From positions 52,896,630 through 52,960,629 of the forward strand of contig OY292274.1 of NCBI GenBank assembly GCA_958496175.1: a stretch of 64,000 bases of DNA, written 5' to 3'. Within the stretch, counting starts at the first letter, position 1, and the number at the start of each line of letters is the position of its first letter. The DNA is from Sisyra terminalis (Eukaryota; Arthropoda; Insecta; Neuroptera; Sisyridae). The notes beneath the pieces were generated by a model. The model had not been told where the DNA came from and did not search any database. It was given only the letters and a program-made list of their open reading frames with translations. A program made the translations under genes and the position numbers. This document shows positions 13,321 to 25,985 of the stretch, in pieces.

Positions 13321-13479
13321 CATACAAACACATGTATTACAGAATCCTTCAAACATTACTAATTTTTAAATTACCTTAATATGAAGTACACAATATACAT
13401 CACAATAACATCGAATTTTTTTTTCCTTTTTTATCGCACACATACATTACAATTTTTTTTTTATTTAAATTAATTTTAA

Positions 13480-13696
13480 ATTCTAATTTAGTGAAATGAC
13501 GTTATTTAAAATGTTATTAAAATGATATAAAAAACACTTATATTTTATTTCTTAATATAATTTTAGATAAGCTTTTTTTATATTAACAACACTTTGATTA
13601 TTAAATTTAAAATTTCGATTGTGGATCTCTACATTATCTCATATTAAACATTTTAAGATAAAACCTTTAGTTGCGAATGCAACGGGCAATTACTAG
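13480..13696 (+). mobile_element. Helitron 3' fragment, family B, copy 1
   Basis: It ends with the hairpin TTGC-gaat-GCAA (13670-13681), a short spacer and CTAG (13693-13696) followed by T, the arrangement of a Helitron 3' terminus. The ~215 bp upstream match, in reverse orientation, the copy at 25763-25985 (shared GAAATGACGTTATTTAAAA, TAAATTTAAAATTTCGATTG and ATTATCTCATATT). The 5' boundary is set only by where that match stops. Confidence 0.6.
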
Positions 13697-16600
13697 TACT
13701 TATATTATAATTCATTATGTAATGTGTTCGAACAGTGCTTTCTCAGTCTGCGAACCCGGCCTAGCCATTCGTTCAGAAATCCTTCCTGGTACTCATTCAC
13801 TACAAGGGAAAGAAATTCCCCCTTTTTGTCTAATCCTAACACGATTAAAGCAATATAACTTATGATGTCCAAAATTCACTCCTTACTATTGCACAAGAAG
13901 GATAATAGTAATTAGTAATTATAATAATAAAATGTAATAATAAAAGTAATATTTACGTGTATATACGTCATTGTGCGAATGCAAAAACTAGACCATCATA
14001 TATGAGTTTATTTTGAAAGTGGCCCAACTCCATTTCAAGAATAGCTTACTAGAATAGAAGAATGGCTACTATTTTTGCAGCAATAAATACATAAATTTCA
14101 CAATCAAAGAAGTAAGTACTAATGGGTCGAAAAAAAAATTCTTATCAATTATTTGTAAAAATTTAACAGTACAAAAGTTAATAGAACAAATTTTAATAGT
14201 AAAAATATCAGTATAATCTGGTCCATCAGCAAATCAAAAGTTATCGTATGGATTGTCTTTGAAATGGATTTAGGCTACTTTCAATGATAACGGCTATATT
14301 TATACTTTAATGCATTACTATATCTAGTGAAAATTGTATTATATACTTTCGTAGTTTAAATAACAGTTCTTATTGAATGGAAAATCAATTTAGATATTTT
14401 GCATACTACAAATAATTTTAAAAATAATTATTAGCAATTACCTATGCATTTGTGCCATTCGTTCGATTTTAAAATTACTGATAATTTATGAAACAATTGA
14501 AGTTTTGTAAGAAATGAAAAAGCTTTTCTTATTGATATTTTAGCCAAAGCGAAATTAAAATATTTCCAAAAATTGAAACTTGGAACGAATGCATGACTGC
14601 AATTGATGAAAATTTATTTTAATGCCAGATAATGTATCTGGGTTATACAAATTGTAATCAACTTTTAAAAGCCAGCAATTCAAATGTATCTCAGATTTAA
14701 AGATGATAATAAGCATGAGATAAAATGTTTAAAACGTCGCGACAAAAAGTCGAATTAAAGCTCAAGAAAGTTGATATGAATCACCAAAATATGAAATCAT
14801 AAAAAACAGTTTCGGTTTTTGGAATTCTTCGAAGTAACCAATAAAAACACTTTAATTCAGCGCAGAGCTGAATTGATTATTGATTTTTAATGTTAATGAA
14901 GGGCATGATTTGCTCGTTTTTGTGAACATTTTCTTTTTTGGTACGACAAAGAAAATTGACAATACTATGTACACACTTGGAACACAAACACAAAATTACC
15001 ATTTTTATTGTTTAATTTCGTTTTAAGTGTTTTGCTAAATGACTCGACCACCATATTTAGTCTTGCACACAGAACAGGTACTTTTTACTAATAAATACTT
15101 GTGGTGTTTTATTCAACAGATCATTATCATTTCCACACCTTATTGAGAAACCACTGTTAAAATATATCTTCTCTCTTCACACTGGATTAGTTTTTGTTCT
15201 TCGAAATTGAATGTACGTATTGTCAGTGAAAATTATAAAAAAGAATGTTTTAAATAATGAGTAAGCCAATTTCACTTCAACTATTCATTATATTTTTTTT
15301 AAATATCAGGACAAATTTATCCATTTGAAAATGCAATCGTATCATAATGAAGTGATTTCACTACTCTTAAAATATTAGATATTCATATTCGTTATTGTTC
15401 AAGAACATGTGAAGAATTTTTCAGAAATATTTTGTCATGCAATAATAAATTTAATACAGTCAATATTTAGCGCCACATGTAGGCGTTGTTGAACTGCAGG
15501 TGGTTGTAGACTTACCCTCTTCCTTTACAAATGACCAATTTTATCATATTCATCAAAAGTGAAAGTTGCATCATAATTAACAACAAAGTATCTGATTTTG
15601 ATTTTATAGTCAAAATTAATTAATATTCAACGCGTTTTTGTCAGGTGTTGGTCATTTGATATATTTTTTCGTCAATACTTCGATCCATGGAATTATCAAC
15701 AGAAAGTAATATCATAATAAAACTCATATTCTTAATTAAAATTCAGTTATTTAAAATTTTGCTGTCTTAATATCTTAGTCAGTAATTCTAGCAGTCTTTA
15801 AACTACTTCTTTTTGTATAGTTAATGCAATTGAATGACAAAACTCAATTTTTTTTTCAATTCGGAGTCTTACTACATCCGAAAATGCAATCCGAAGAGAT
15901 AGTGAAACGTTGATCGACAAGGTGCTAGGGTACACCAAAATATAATTTCTCGGCTTCTAACCCAAAAACTACTTAAAAACTATGGATCATAAAATCAAAA
16001 AACTCTTCATTCAATCATACGTTTTTTTTTCGATTTTTTTTTTCGAATATTCGAATTCTATTCGGAAAGTATCGTCATCAATTCGTTTTAAGTTTTAACC
16101 AAATAAACATATGAATAACAAAAGAGTTATTTGAACCATTCCATCGGCCTTAATTCGTTCAAATATTTAATTTGTTTTAAATAAGTAAATGCGCATAAGT
16201 GGCCTTAACCGAAGAGACGAATAATTTCCGAATTCAAATCATATAGCAAATAAGTGAAAAATTGTTTTATATGATATCTACCGCTTTATTCAAGTCAAAT
16301 ATTTCAACCAACAATTGTTTGTAAAATATCGTCAAGTTTAAATTTCCGTATGCAGAAAATTGAAAAGAATCTGGCTAGCATTGAGTATTATCTTTTTAAA
16401 TTACTGAAGCTATCCATAATCATCCATAATGTTCCCTTATAATAAATATCCATTTAAAATTAATAAATCAATACAAATAAGCATTTTTTTTAATTATTTT
16501 CAAATTTAATAGTCAGTTTCTTTACAGCTCTGAACAATTGCTCGATAACTTTTTAATTATAGTCGTAATTCTTTAGTTTTTATCAGAACGTTAAACCAAA

Positions 16601-16965
16601 AATTACAATTTTAATTTCTTTGTTGAAAATTATTTATCTTAAGAATCTTCATCAAGTGATCTGGTTTGGTCATGAAGCAATTATATTTCAGCCCTTTTAT
16701 CACTAAACTATATAAGTTCCAATATTCTGCACAATGGGAAAAATACAAAGATGTTGAGCCGCCACAAGGATGTCTGGAATATTAATTTGTGTTACCTTAG
16801 TTACCTTACAGAAAATACATAGCATTCGATTTAAGTTAGTACTGCAAACACATTAGGGGCGGCGCTGCATCTAGCTAGATTTTCTAACATACATTGCAAG
16901 TTTGGAATATATTCTTAGTAGCTTATGAACGTCCTAAATATTTCGCAACTAGTGACAGAAAATAG
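13697..16965. other. AT-rich stretch without genes
   Basis: Nothing recognisable. A minus-strand GGTAAGTC donor-like site occurs near 15513, preceded on that strand by about 20 open codons, but no acceptor or family motif supports an exon. Confidence 0.4.
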
Positions 16966-17094
16966 AACTATGGATATGGATCTCTTATTGTGTACATGAA
17001 TCTTATGAAACTGCCCATACCATTCGGACAACTTGTATCTATTCTTCGTGCATTTTATGATAGAAATATTTTCATAAGGTTCAATTTCAAATAG
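16966..17094 (+). other. Short coding-like frame upstream of a candidate exon
   Basis: 42 codons without a stop follow TAG at 16963, reading for example LMKLPIPFGQLVSILRAFYD. The frame closes at TAG 17092. An ATAAG|GTTCAA near 17077 could serve as a weak donor, but its phase does not join cleanly to the best frame of the next segment. Listed because two open segments sit back to back. The family is not recognised. Confidence 0.15.
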
Positions 17095-17121
17095 AAAATT
17101 TTTTAATTTGATTTATTTTAG

Positions 17122-17213
17122 GAAGATATCGCTTCGTATATGACATCACCATATATGACGTCAATGAAAGACGTGAGACATTGGAATTTACAAATGTAAA
17201 AGCGAAGATCTAG
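17122..17213 (+). other. Candidate terminal exon, unrecognised
   Basis: A T-rich run ending in TTTATTTTAG (AG at 17120-17121) is a good splice acceptor. It is followed by a frame that starts at 17124 and reads RYRFVYDITIYDVNERRETL and on to TAG at 17211-17213, 29 codons with a protein-like mix of charged and hydrophobic residues. A second frame is also open for 25 codons. An internal AAT|GTAAAA could be a donor instead. I do not recognise the sequence, and no confident upstream exon was found. Confidence 0.25.
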
Positions 17214-20200
17214 TCTAGTTTGAAGAGACAGTTTTTTAGCATTATTTAAAAACAAATGTTTTTAAACGATCTAATACTTATGATTTTTACTTACTTTTTA
17301 TTTAAAAACATATTAAAACAAAATAATGTGACTTTTCATCGCAGATCTTTATTACCTATACTGTTTACCTACAAATTAGCTAGTTTTCCCATCATTGATT
17401 AGCTTGTAACTTTTAGTGTTAGTATTTCTTTAAACTTAAGATGTGAAAATCCATCAACTCCATCTTTTAATGGTGATGATCGAAGGAAAACCAATATTTT
17501 CTTGTGAAAATCCAACAAACATTTATTCCGAAAAAAACCACTTTGCTTTCATTATACTAACAATTTTTTATAAGCCATAGGGCAAACGTATCTAGGCTTT
17601 TGCTGCAGTTGTTACGTCTGTGATTTTGAAAATAAATCTGAGTTGTGGATAATTATTGTTGATTTATATGTACGCTACAAAGTTTTTCAGATTACTCTTT
17701 AATTATAAAAGTAAAACAGTTAAATGTTATACCTACCGCGTTACTTAAAAAGCAGCCTTTAATAAATTGCATAAAAACCTTTCAAAACACTAACAATTGT
17801 TAATCTCACCGTATACAAACTATATAGTGTCAGTGAAAGGTTCATTATAAGTAAAAAATTGCCATAATATTTAATTTGGATAAATTGCTTTTTAAGAGTT
17901 ATCCCTTGTAAGTGGTTAAATTAAAACAAACATATAATTTTTAAGAAATTATAAGTAACTTTCTCTTGAGCGTTTTTACGGAAACATATATTCAAAGTTC
18001 ACACATAAGGTGTTATAATTGTAAGGTGTTTAAATTATTTGTCATTTTTCAATATTCACTTAGCCAAACGAGTTATAAATAATATTAAAATCTGAGAATG
18101 TAAAAAATGCCTAATTTTATAGGCATTTATCACGCATACACTAAAATCTTTACTTATTAACATTATATACCTTAGTAGGTATATTAGATCAAAAAAAAAA
18201 TTAATTTGGATATATAAAATCAATACTTGTATATGTACTAATTGATTCGATAAGAATTTTAAATTAATTTAATCTGACCGAGATCAAATAAACTATAATA
18301 TTATTATATATTATACAACATATTATTATAAACACACAATCATTCTGTTATTATGACTATAAAAACATTTAAAAGTGTTTAACTAATGAAAAGACCAAAC
18401 TATCCTCATCGCTTCTCTAAACATCATATTACCATTATCATCTTGTTATTAGAGGCGCTTTTCTTATTTGTAAGCGTTAACCATTCTTCAGTTTCTCACT
18501 TTATATTTCTAAGTAATTGTTCTCATCTGAAATGTAACTAATAAACCCTGCATTAAATATTCAACAAATTTCTTTAGGATGAGACGCTAAGAGAACAGAG
18601 ATGAGAACTTGAAAATTAATAATCAAAGTACAAAAGATTTATAAAGTCACAGCTAAGAAAATAACTTCATGGTATTTCTTCAACTTTCATTTTAGCTTTC
18701 AATAATTTTTTTTTCGAGATTTATTTTACTTGAATATGTTTTCCTTACAAGTGGACCTATGGTCACCTAAATTGATTTGGTTCTAAATAAATTGTATAAA
18801 TAAATAATTCCAAATTTCGAATAGTAAGAAAGTTTTCATTATTGATTGACTTCACCTTCAAAATATTGATTTGATTTCTGAAATATTTCATTATTTAAAT
18901 ATGTGAGCAATTTTGTACAAATTGATTACTGTGTTTATGAAAAAAACGTTAATTTTAAGACGGTTAATTTTAAAAGATTTAGGTTTATTAACAGCCTAAT
19001 CATGTTAAGAGTGTCTTTTTTGTTTGGTGCATTCAATGTTTCAATTCTTTTAAATTATTCTATGATTTCTAATTATATTTAAAGAAATATTATAATTAAA
19101 TGCAAAGTAAAAAGAAAACTAAACGCACTTATAATACAAAAAAGCTACTGTGCATTTTTGGTAGCTTTGAAAATGTTAGTTACTTTTTTTTTCTGCAATT
19201 GCATTACCAATAAGCATTTCGTTCGGAAAAACAGTTGAAGATCAGCGCCACAATTCGATACATTTAATGAACGCCGTATTAATTTTTGTGCAAAAAATTT
19301 GAATATTTATTCTAACATTTATTTGTTCATGGCATGGTTATTTTTAATTGATATATTTTTATTGAAAGTATTCAGTTGTTTTTAATATAACTTTTGAGTT
19401 GATTATTTGAATTTTAAGGGGGAAAATCGGAAACATTAGACGCAAGAGTATTCAGTAATGCGCGTCTTTTATCAATTGATTTATTTAATTTTTTATTGTG
19501 TATTAAACTTTTGGTGTATTTAAAGTTGATTTTGTTTTTAAAAACTCATTTTTGCAGTGAAAAATTTACTTTGTATTTAAAATTTGTGAATGGAATTTGA
19601 AAAAACTGCATCTTTCATGCTCAAGGATTATTTTATTGTAAGTGATTTTCAAACTTAAATTTTTTTACAAGAAAGGCTTACGAATACATTTTTTAACTAT
19701 TTTATTGAAGATTGAGGATATTCTGAAATTCAAAACTGTGTTTCAATGGCCAAACAGTTTTATAATGGTTATTATATAGGTTAAATTGAATTGTTTATAA
19801 GATTTGATATGAGATTTGATGAGGACTATCGAATAATTGTAACGTCTAAGTTTGAAAATAATGTACGGAATATATGCATATCTGCTGTTAAAATCGATAG
19901 TTTAAAAGTAACCAAAACTCCAACATATTGAAACCAGGGCTGATAGACCAAATTTCGATCTAAATTTGATACTTTTAAAATTTTATAATCATATCAGAAA
20001 AGCTTATTAGAACTTAATAAAAATTGAATAGACTTTTGTAAATGTCAACATTTCTAGCGAAAATTTCTATAATTATACTTACCTAAATCATATGCTCTAT
20101 GATTTTACAGAATTCCAAAAATTACTGTACTAATCCAATGTTCAGGAAAAGTGTCTTATGCAATAAAAATAGATTGGCCTTTTCCCCAAAAAGTGTCCGA

Positions 20201-21468
20201 TTTAAAAACAGAAGTTGCAGAAACCAATTGCAATTTAGCAATTAAAAATTTAATCATGATTCCTTATTTTTAATTTATAATTTACCTTTTAAATGACCAA
20301 CATATGTAACTAAAAACATAATTTTCATATTGAACATAATATATTTTTAACAAATTAAATTTTCAAACTTTCTAATAGATGGAGCCTCAAGTATACCTCG
20401 ATTGATACATGAAAATCACGAATATGTTAGAGCAAAACTATAAGTGTTTTTTTACTCTAGGTTTCACAAATTTAACAAAATGTTTAGCGTATTTTTATAA
20501 CTAATTAGTCATTCAGCCCGACACACATAAGTCATTCAACCCCAGATTTGAACAGATTAGTCCAATAATTTTCCTTTTACGATATCTGGCTTTATTAAAA
20601 GAACTGATTCAAAGGTAATGCTTAAAATACAAAATTTTTGGATTGAACTTACAAATGAATCAAATTTCAGATAACATTTAAATAAATTGAAGGTATTGCT
20701 TTAAAAAATGTAATATGTTTTTTTTTTCTTACATGCCGTATTTATCGAAATGTGAAAATATCATTTTTACCATGTGTGATAGAAAATCCACGATTTGTAT
20801 AATTAAATAGAATATTAGTAAAGTTAGTCTACCTACCTTGATAGGCTATCAATCCTGCTCTCCTATACTTCTCCCTAATTCTCCACAAGGTATAATTCAG
20901 GCACATCGTTTAACCGATAATGTTTTAAGATAAAAAATTTAAACTTGGAAAAAATATTTTTAAAGATTTAAATATTTACATCAGAGCTTCTGTAGTATAT
21001 TTGTCTTATTTAAAAGACCTGATGAACCTTACTTCATTGAATCCCCGAATAAGTACTCGTCACAACGATACCTCATATCCATCAATTTGAAATGCAACAA
21101 TATATTTTGAAATTAGAATTCACTATATTTAATTAAGTAAACCTTACTCCTGTAACATGACAACGGGTATAGATGTATGATCAATATGGATTGTCATTGT
21201 GTGGCATATCACATCGGAAATAATTGTTGATGTTTCTGATGTATATTTGTTGTATCAAATATACTCTTCATTGGAACAAATCAGTTTAAAACCAAAAAAT
21301 CGTATATATATTGTTAACAATTTTTTTAATTTGAAACTAAATTAGAACACTTCCAAGCTACTTTGGTTACTACAAGTAACATCAAATTTTACGAGCTCTG
21401 GTTACTTGCTACTTGCCAAACCGTTAGATAAGAAGGATCAGATTTTTTGTTGGGATTGTCTTCCTTAG
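17214..21468. other. AT-rich stretch without genes
   Basis: No supported gene. A small hairpin AAATGCCTA/TAGGCATTT occurs at 18105-18128. The rest is low-complexity A/T sequence. Confidence 0.5.
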
Positions 21469-21626
21469 CCAAAAAACCAGTTTTCAGGAATCGGTGACTC
21501 AGCTTTTATCCGCTTCCATTAGCCACATGACACATTCCATTTGCACTTCCTGCATTACCCAGGAGTTACGCAACTCCTGCCGTCGAGAACATGGAAGTCG
21601 AACTAGCTATAAATCCTGATCGTGTT
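21469..21626 (+). other. GC-richer island with hairpin, possible exon or repeat
   Basis: Composition rises clearly here. TTGTCTTCCTTAG just before 21469 resembles a splice acceptor. One frame is open from about 21430 to TGA near 21616 (for example SVTQLLSASISHMTHSICTS). A GGAA|GTATTT near 21626 could be a donor. The segment also contains the hairpin at 21560-21579. No family motif is seen, so it may be an exon, an untranslated exon or part of a conserved repeat. Confidence 0.25.
21560..21579. repeat. Perfect 8-bp stem, 4-nt loop hairpin
   Basis: CAGGAGTT and AACTCCTG flank ACGC. The stem is half G+C, unlike the AT-only hairpins elsewhere, so it is less likely to be chance. Confidence 0.55.
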
Positions 21627-24600
21627 CTGGAAGTATTTCTCAGAATGTTATGAAGCATTTTACTTATTATCACACATTTTTCCGGGACCTCATTTTAATC
21701 TTAACCCCCCTGTAAAGCTTACTTCTATTTTATGATGTGAATCTGAATAATTTGTCGCAAAAAAAATTACCCAAATAACACGAATTGTCTTTTTTCGTTA
21801 AAAATAATGATAACTTATACTTTTATTGATTGATATAATCTAATATAATTATTGAAGAAGAAAGCTTATATACTAATATGTCATACTAATGTTAGTATAA
21901 CAAGTTTCAAAAAATGTTAGTCGCATTATTTGCTAAACTAAACAACATATTTTCCACCTTAGTAAATTCTTACCTAAAACCTTCTTTTTTTAAGTTCTAT
22001 GAATTATGTTTAAATTATCTTTTTAATAGAATTATGTGAAAACCAAATCGCTTGAGGTAAAATAAAGCAATATTTTTTTGAGTTAAATGTTTGATAGTGT
22101 TAAACTCATGGTATTATTTACGATCATGGCAACAATCTTAAACAATACATTTTATACATTAAAATGGATCTTAAGTATACAAATCTTATCTTTTAAATAA
22201 TAATACAAAAGGGTCAAATGTTAATGAAGTATAAAAAAAGACAATAGGTCACCTGCTAACGTGTAAAATGGTTCGATAATTACTTTTCCATCATATATAC
22301 TAACGAAATTAGTATCTATTTTACTAATTAAAAGAGTCTTAATAACAAAGTTACATGGGATATTTTAATTTAACATTGATTATTTTTTATTTTGTTTAAC
22401 CTTTATGAATTCATAAAGAATTCTTTATAGTTTCATACTATTACGAACTTTGGTTGGAAGGTAGAAAACAATATATTACAATAAATTCTTTCTCAATTTC
22501 ATAAAGTTTTTTCTATCGAACAAAATTATTTTAATGAAATGTTAAGAATTTATTATTGATAAATGATGCATATTTCAAATACCTTTCTGACATCATATAT
22601 GAACCGAATTTGTGTGTGAAATTTGATATGTTTACTCTTTTCTTTTCTTGTTTTGTTCTAAATTGAATAGAGAGAACTAAATTCTAAGAGTAATAATCTA
22701 ATACCCAAAGCAATAATTCGATATTTTATATATTGTATGAATAAAATCGAGATGTTTGAATTTTTACAGTCAATAAATATACTCAATAGCAGATTAATTC
22801 TTGATGTTCCTAGAAAGATTATATCGCTATTAAATTACATTTAGATGCTTTCACGAAATTAACTTATTACTTTTATTTATTTCGTAATTTTATGTAATAG
22901 ATATTTTTTAAGATTAAAAGTAGAATACAAATCGTTTGGTTGGCAAAACTATGCAATAATTTTTTTTGTTATCATGTCACCATATTTGCGCCATTAAGTA
23001 ACCCTAATTGCTAAACAATACAAAAAAAACAATAAATTTTAACGATAAAATACTTGAGATTCAGTTTTCTCAGCATAAATCAGTTGGTTTCTTCCTCAAA
23101 CATTTATAGAATCGTATGATTCAAGCAAGGCTACCATTAAATTCCATAACAGAATAATATTTCTAATATAAATCAAAGTAGTAGCTCCAATTCCAATTAT
23201 GTATCAGTCGAATTAAACGTATGTACACATAGAAAAAACTAATTTATTTTGATTTATTTCTTTTTCATCCTCCTCACACTAATGAAACTTTATTGCTCAT
23301 CTCTTTACAAAAACATATTAATATGAAATTTTATTTAAGTCATAACGCTAGTTCTAGATAGCCACAAATTATTGGAGGATGGGCCTGATTAATTATTTGA
23401 AACAGAAGCTACTCTAGACAGAAAATAAATTAAAGCTTATAAGTAGCAAATTGTAATTACATTCATTACTAAACCGACACGTCTTGTTAGTAAGTATAAT
23501 TGTAAAAAGAGAAATATTATGATGAATAAAATACCTAGTATACCTACTGGATAAACTAGTTAATCAGATTCACATTTTTATGGCCTTAATTTTTCGAGCA
23601 ATAAAGTTAAAAATATTCTAGTTGATTTTTTTTTCGTTACATAAACTAATCGTTAAATTTTTTACCTCATATATGCCATTGCTTCAAATCATGTTTTATA
23701 ATATTCATCTTCATAAAATAACGAAAATTTGCAATGATATTTTAAAAATATTTGCAGAATTTTGAATTTGGGTTTTAATGTTGGCTACATAATATTTATG
23801 TAATGTAACAAAAATACTATAAAATACAGTGCACAACGCAGATGCTATGATGGATTAGGTCATTTTTTTGAAAACTAGTTTATTATAACTGTTATATTTT
23901 GATCCATAGCCGAATCCTACAGATTAACTAATATTTTTGGAGCTGTAGATACCTCTTTAGGCATGTCATAAGAGGAAAAAATAAATCGTGTTACGATTTT
24001 TGTAACTTAAGTTGGGTACACGTTTTATTTTTTCATTTCCTAGCATTGAATAAACCTTCCCGGTTAATTCAATCCATGTTTTTTTAAAATTATAACTAAG
24101 TTTAAGTAATATGAATAATAAAATATTTCATAATTTTAATGATGCAAATGTATGGCTTGTTGGATTCGTCTAAGCCTAGGTTTACAGAATAACTATTAGA
24201 ATATCTGGAAAATTATGAATTAAACGCGTTTTTGAATAAATTAGGTTGGACATATTTAGCAATTGTTTGTTCATGTCATGCACACTTATAGATAATTATT
24301 TATTATCATTGATGCCAGAAGTTTGCGAAAAACGTATAGCAACCGTTTGAATTTGACTATTTTATTTATTGAGTTTAAGTGTCAAATTTTTAATTTAATT
24401 CATATTTTGTATGAGTGTTAGTAATATATTTTATTGTGAGACTATTATTATGAACAATGCCGCGACCTAAAGGATCAAATGTTTCCCACAAGTCTATAAA
24501 TTGAAACCAGTCTTCATAATATTTTCCTGCTGATATTTATAGAATTATGGCCGAAATGGTGATAGAATTTGAGTATTTTTTTTTATATTTAGCAAATGCG

Positions 24601-25762
24601 TAAAAAAGGTAAAGAATATTGAAAGACTTGGATTTATTTTTAAAATCAGAAACAGTACTAAACAGTAGAAGAAAATCAAAATCACCACAACTATAATGAG
24701 TAGCAAGTCCCACAGAGGGTCACTAGAAGGGTGACAAATCAATTAAAAAGAAACATGTTTAAACCTTCATTCACCATTCTAAAATTTGAAAAAAAAAATA
24801 TGTTCAAAGAAATGAAGAGTATACCAAAAAAATAATAAATTAATAAATTAATCCATCATATAACTCATAACATACTTCACATCATATGATGGCTTAAAGA
24901 CTATGGTTCACTCTAAACTACAGTACAGAAATTATAAAAATAAATAACCAGAATAAGATTGGCACATTATTGTAGCACATTCAAAAAGCTACATTGCACC
25001 AATGTTGAAAGGTGAACCACCTTGACCATGTACTGAAGTGTCCAATGATAAAATAGCTAACTAAAATTCTGTTTAAAAAAGTACTGAAGATAACAGGAAT
25101 ATTCCCAGGAAACATCCAATCCCTTAGTAATAGCGATCTTAGGAGCGAATTGACCAAAAGAACAATACAATTTCGAGGGACATAAACAGTTCAAAATTAA
25201 AGCAGTTTAGAAATATCTATGTTAGTATAAAAGTTCCTAAAAAGTGATATTTCATAAATTTTTGTATAGTTATGGGTATTATATGATAAGTTCAATGTTC
25301 TTTTAGGTATGAATCTAATAAGTTAAATTAATTGTCTAAACGCACTTAATTTATTAGAATCAAGAATAATTATGTGTATTTCATTATATCCACATTAATT
25401 ATTAATTATGTGGCAATATTACTAATAGCAATTAATTTTCGCAATTCAATTTTAAGTGGTACGAAGTTCACCAGGTCCTCTAGTTAAGTATAACTACTTA
25501 CGTTCAATCACAAGAACAAACACTAGATTTTTTAAAAATTTAACATATACCTGAATCAAATCTTTTCCAGTTATTGTTAAGAGAAACTAAGGGGAATTTT
25601 TTTAAAAAAATGTAAAGTCAAATACTTTTAAGGCTTTAACAATAAATAAAATAACCACATTTATTTTAAAAAATATTAAGTAAAACGTGTCCACTTGGAT
25701 AAATTTTTGGTGGCTATCAAAATTCGGCATGTTTTTTATATTTTTAATTACCTTATTCAATA
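21627..25762. other. AT-rich stretch without genes
   Basis: Nothing supported. A frame on the minus strand at 24545-24742 is strongly hydrophobic but lacks any motif and matches the local T-rich composition. About 25075-25195 on + has 40 open codons (ending ..LRSELTKRTIQFRGT) that I cannot place. Confidence 0.45.
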
Positions 25763-25985
25763 CTAGTAGTTGCCCGTTGCATTCGCAGCTAAACGTTTTA
25801 TCTCAGTAAAATATTAAATATGAGATAATGTAGAGTTAAACAACAATCGAAATTTTAAATTTAACAATCAACGTGTTGTTAATGTAAAAAAAAATATCTA
25901 AAATTATATTAAGAAATAAAATAAAAGTGTTTTTTATATCATTTTAATAACATTTTAAATAACGTCATTTCTCTAAATTAGTATA
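25763..25985 (-). mobile_element. Helitron 3' fragment, family B, copy 2
   Basis: Reverse-orientation partner of 13480-13696. On the minus strand it ends GCGAATGCAACGGGC, spacer, CTAG (25766-25763), then T. The two copies share the terminal hairpin region and about 215 bp of upstream sequence, with scattered differences. It is probably a 5'-truncated or incompletely delimited copy, since the TC start was not found. Confidence 0.6.

Noticed and set aside
13671..13865. Plus-strand frame starting MRMQRAITSTY
   Set aside because: Crosses the Helitron 3' terminus into flank, so it is not a gene.
24545..24742. Hydrophobic minus-strand frame resembling a membrane peptide
   Set aside because: Ile/Val/Leu/Phe content follows the T-rich strand. 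A faint resemblance to a retrotransposon VPQG block did not hold in any frame.
24900..25210. Possible reverse-transcriptase fragment on +
   Set aside because: About 40 open codons but none of the conserved RT blocks could be found in order.
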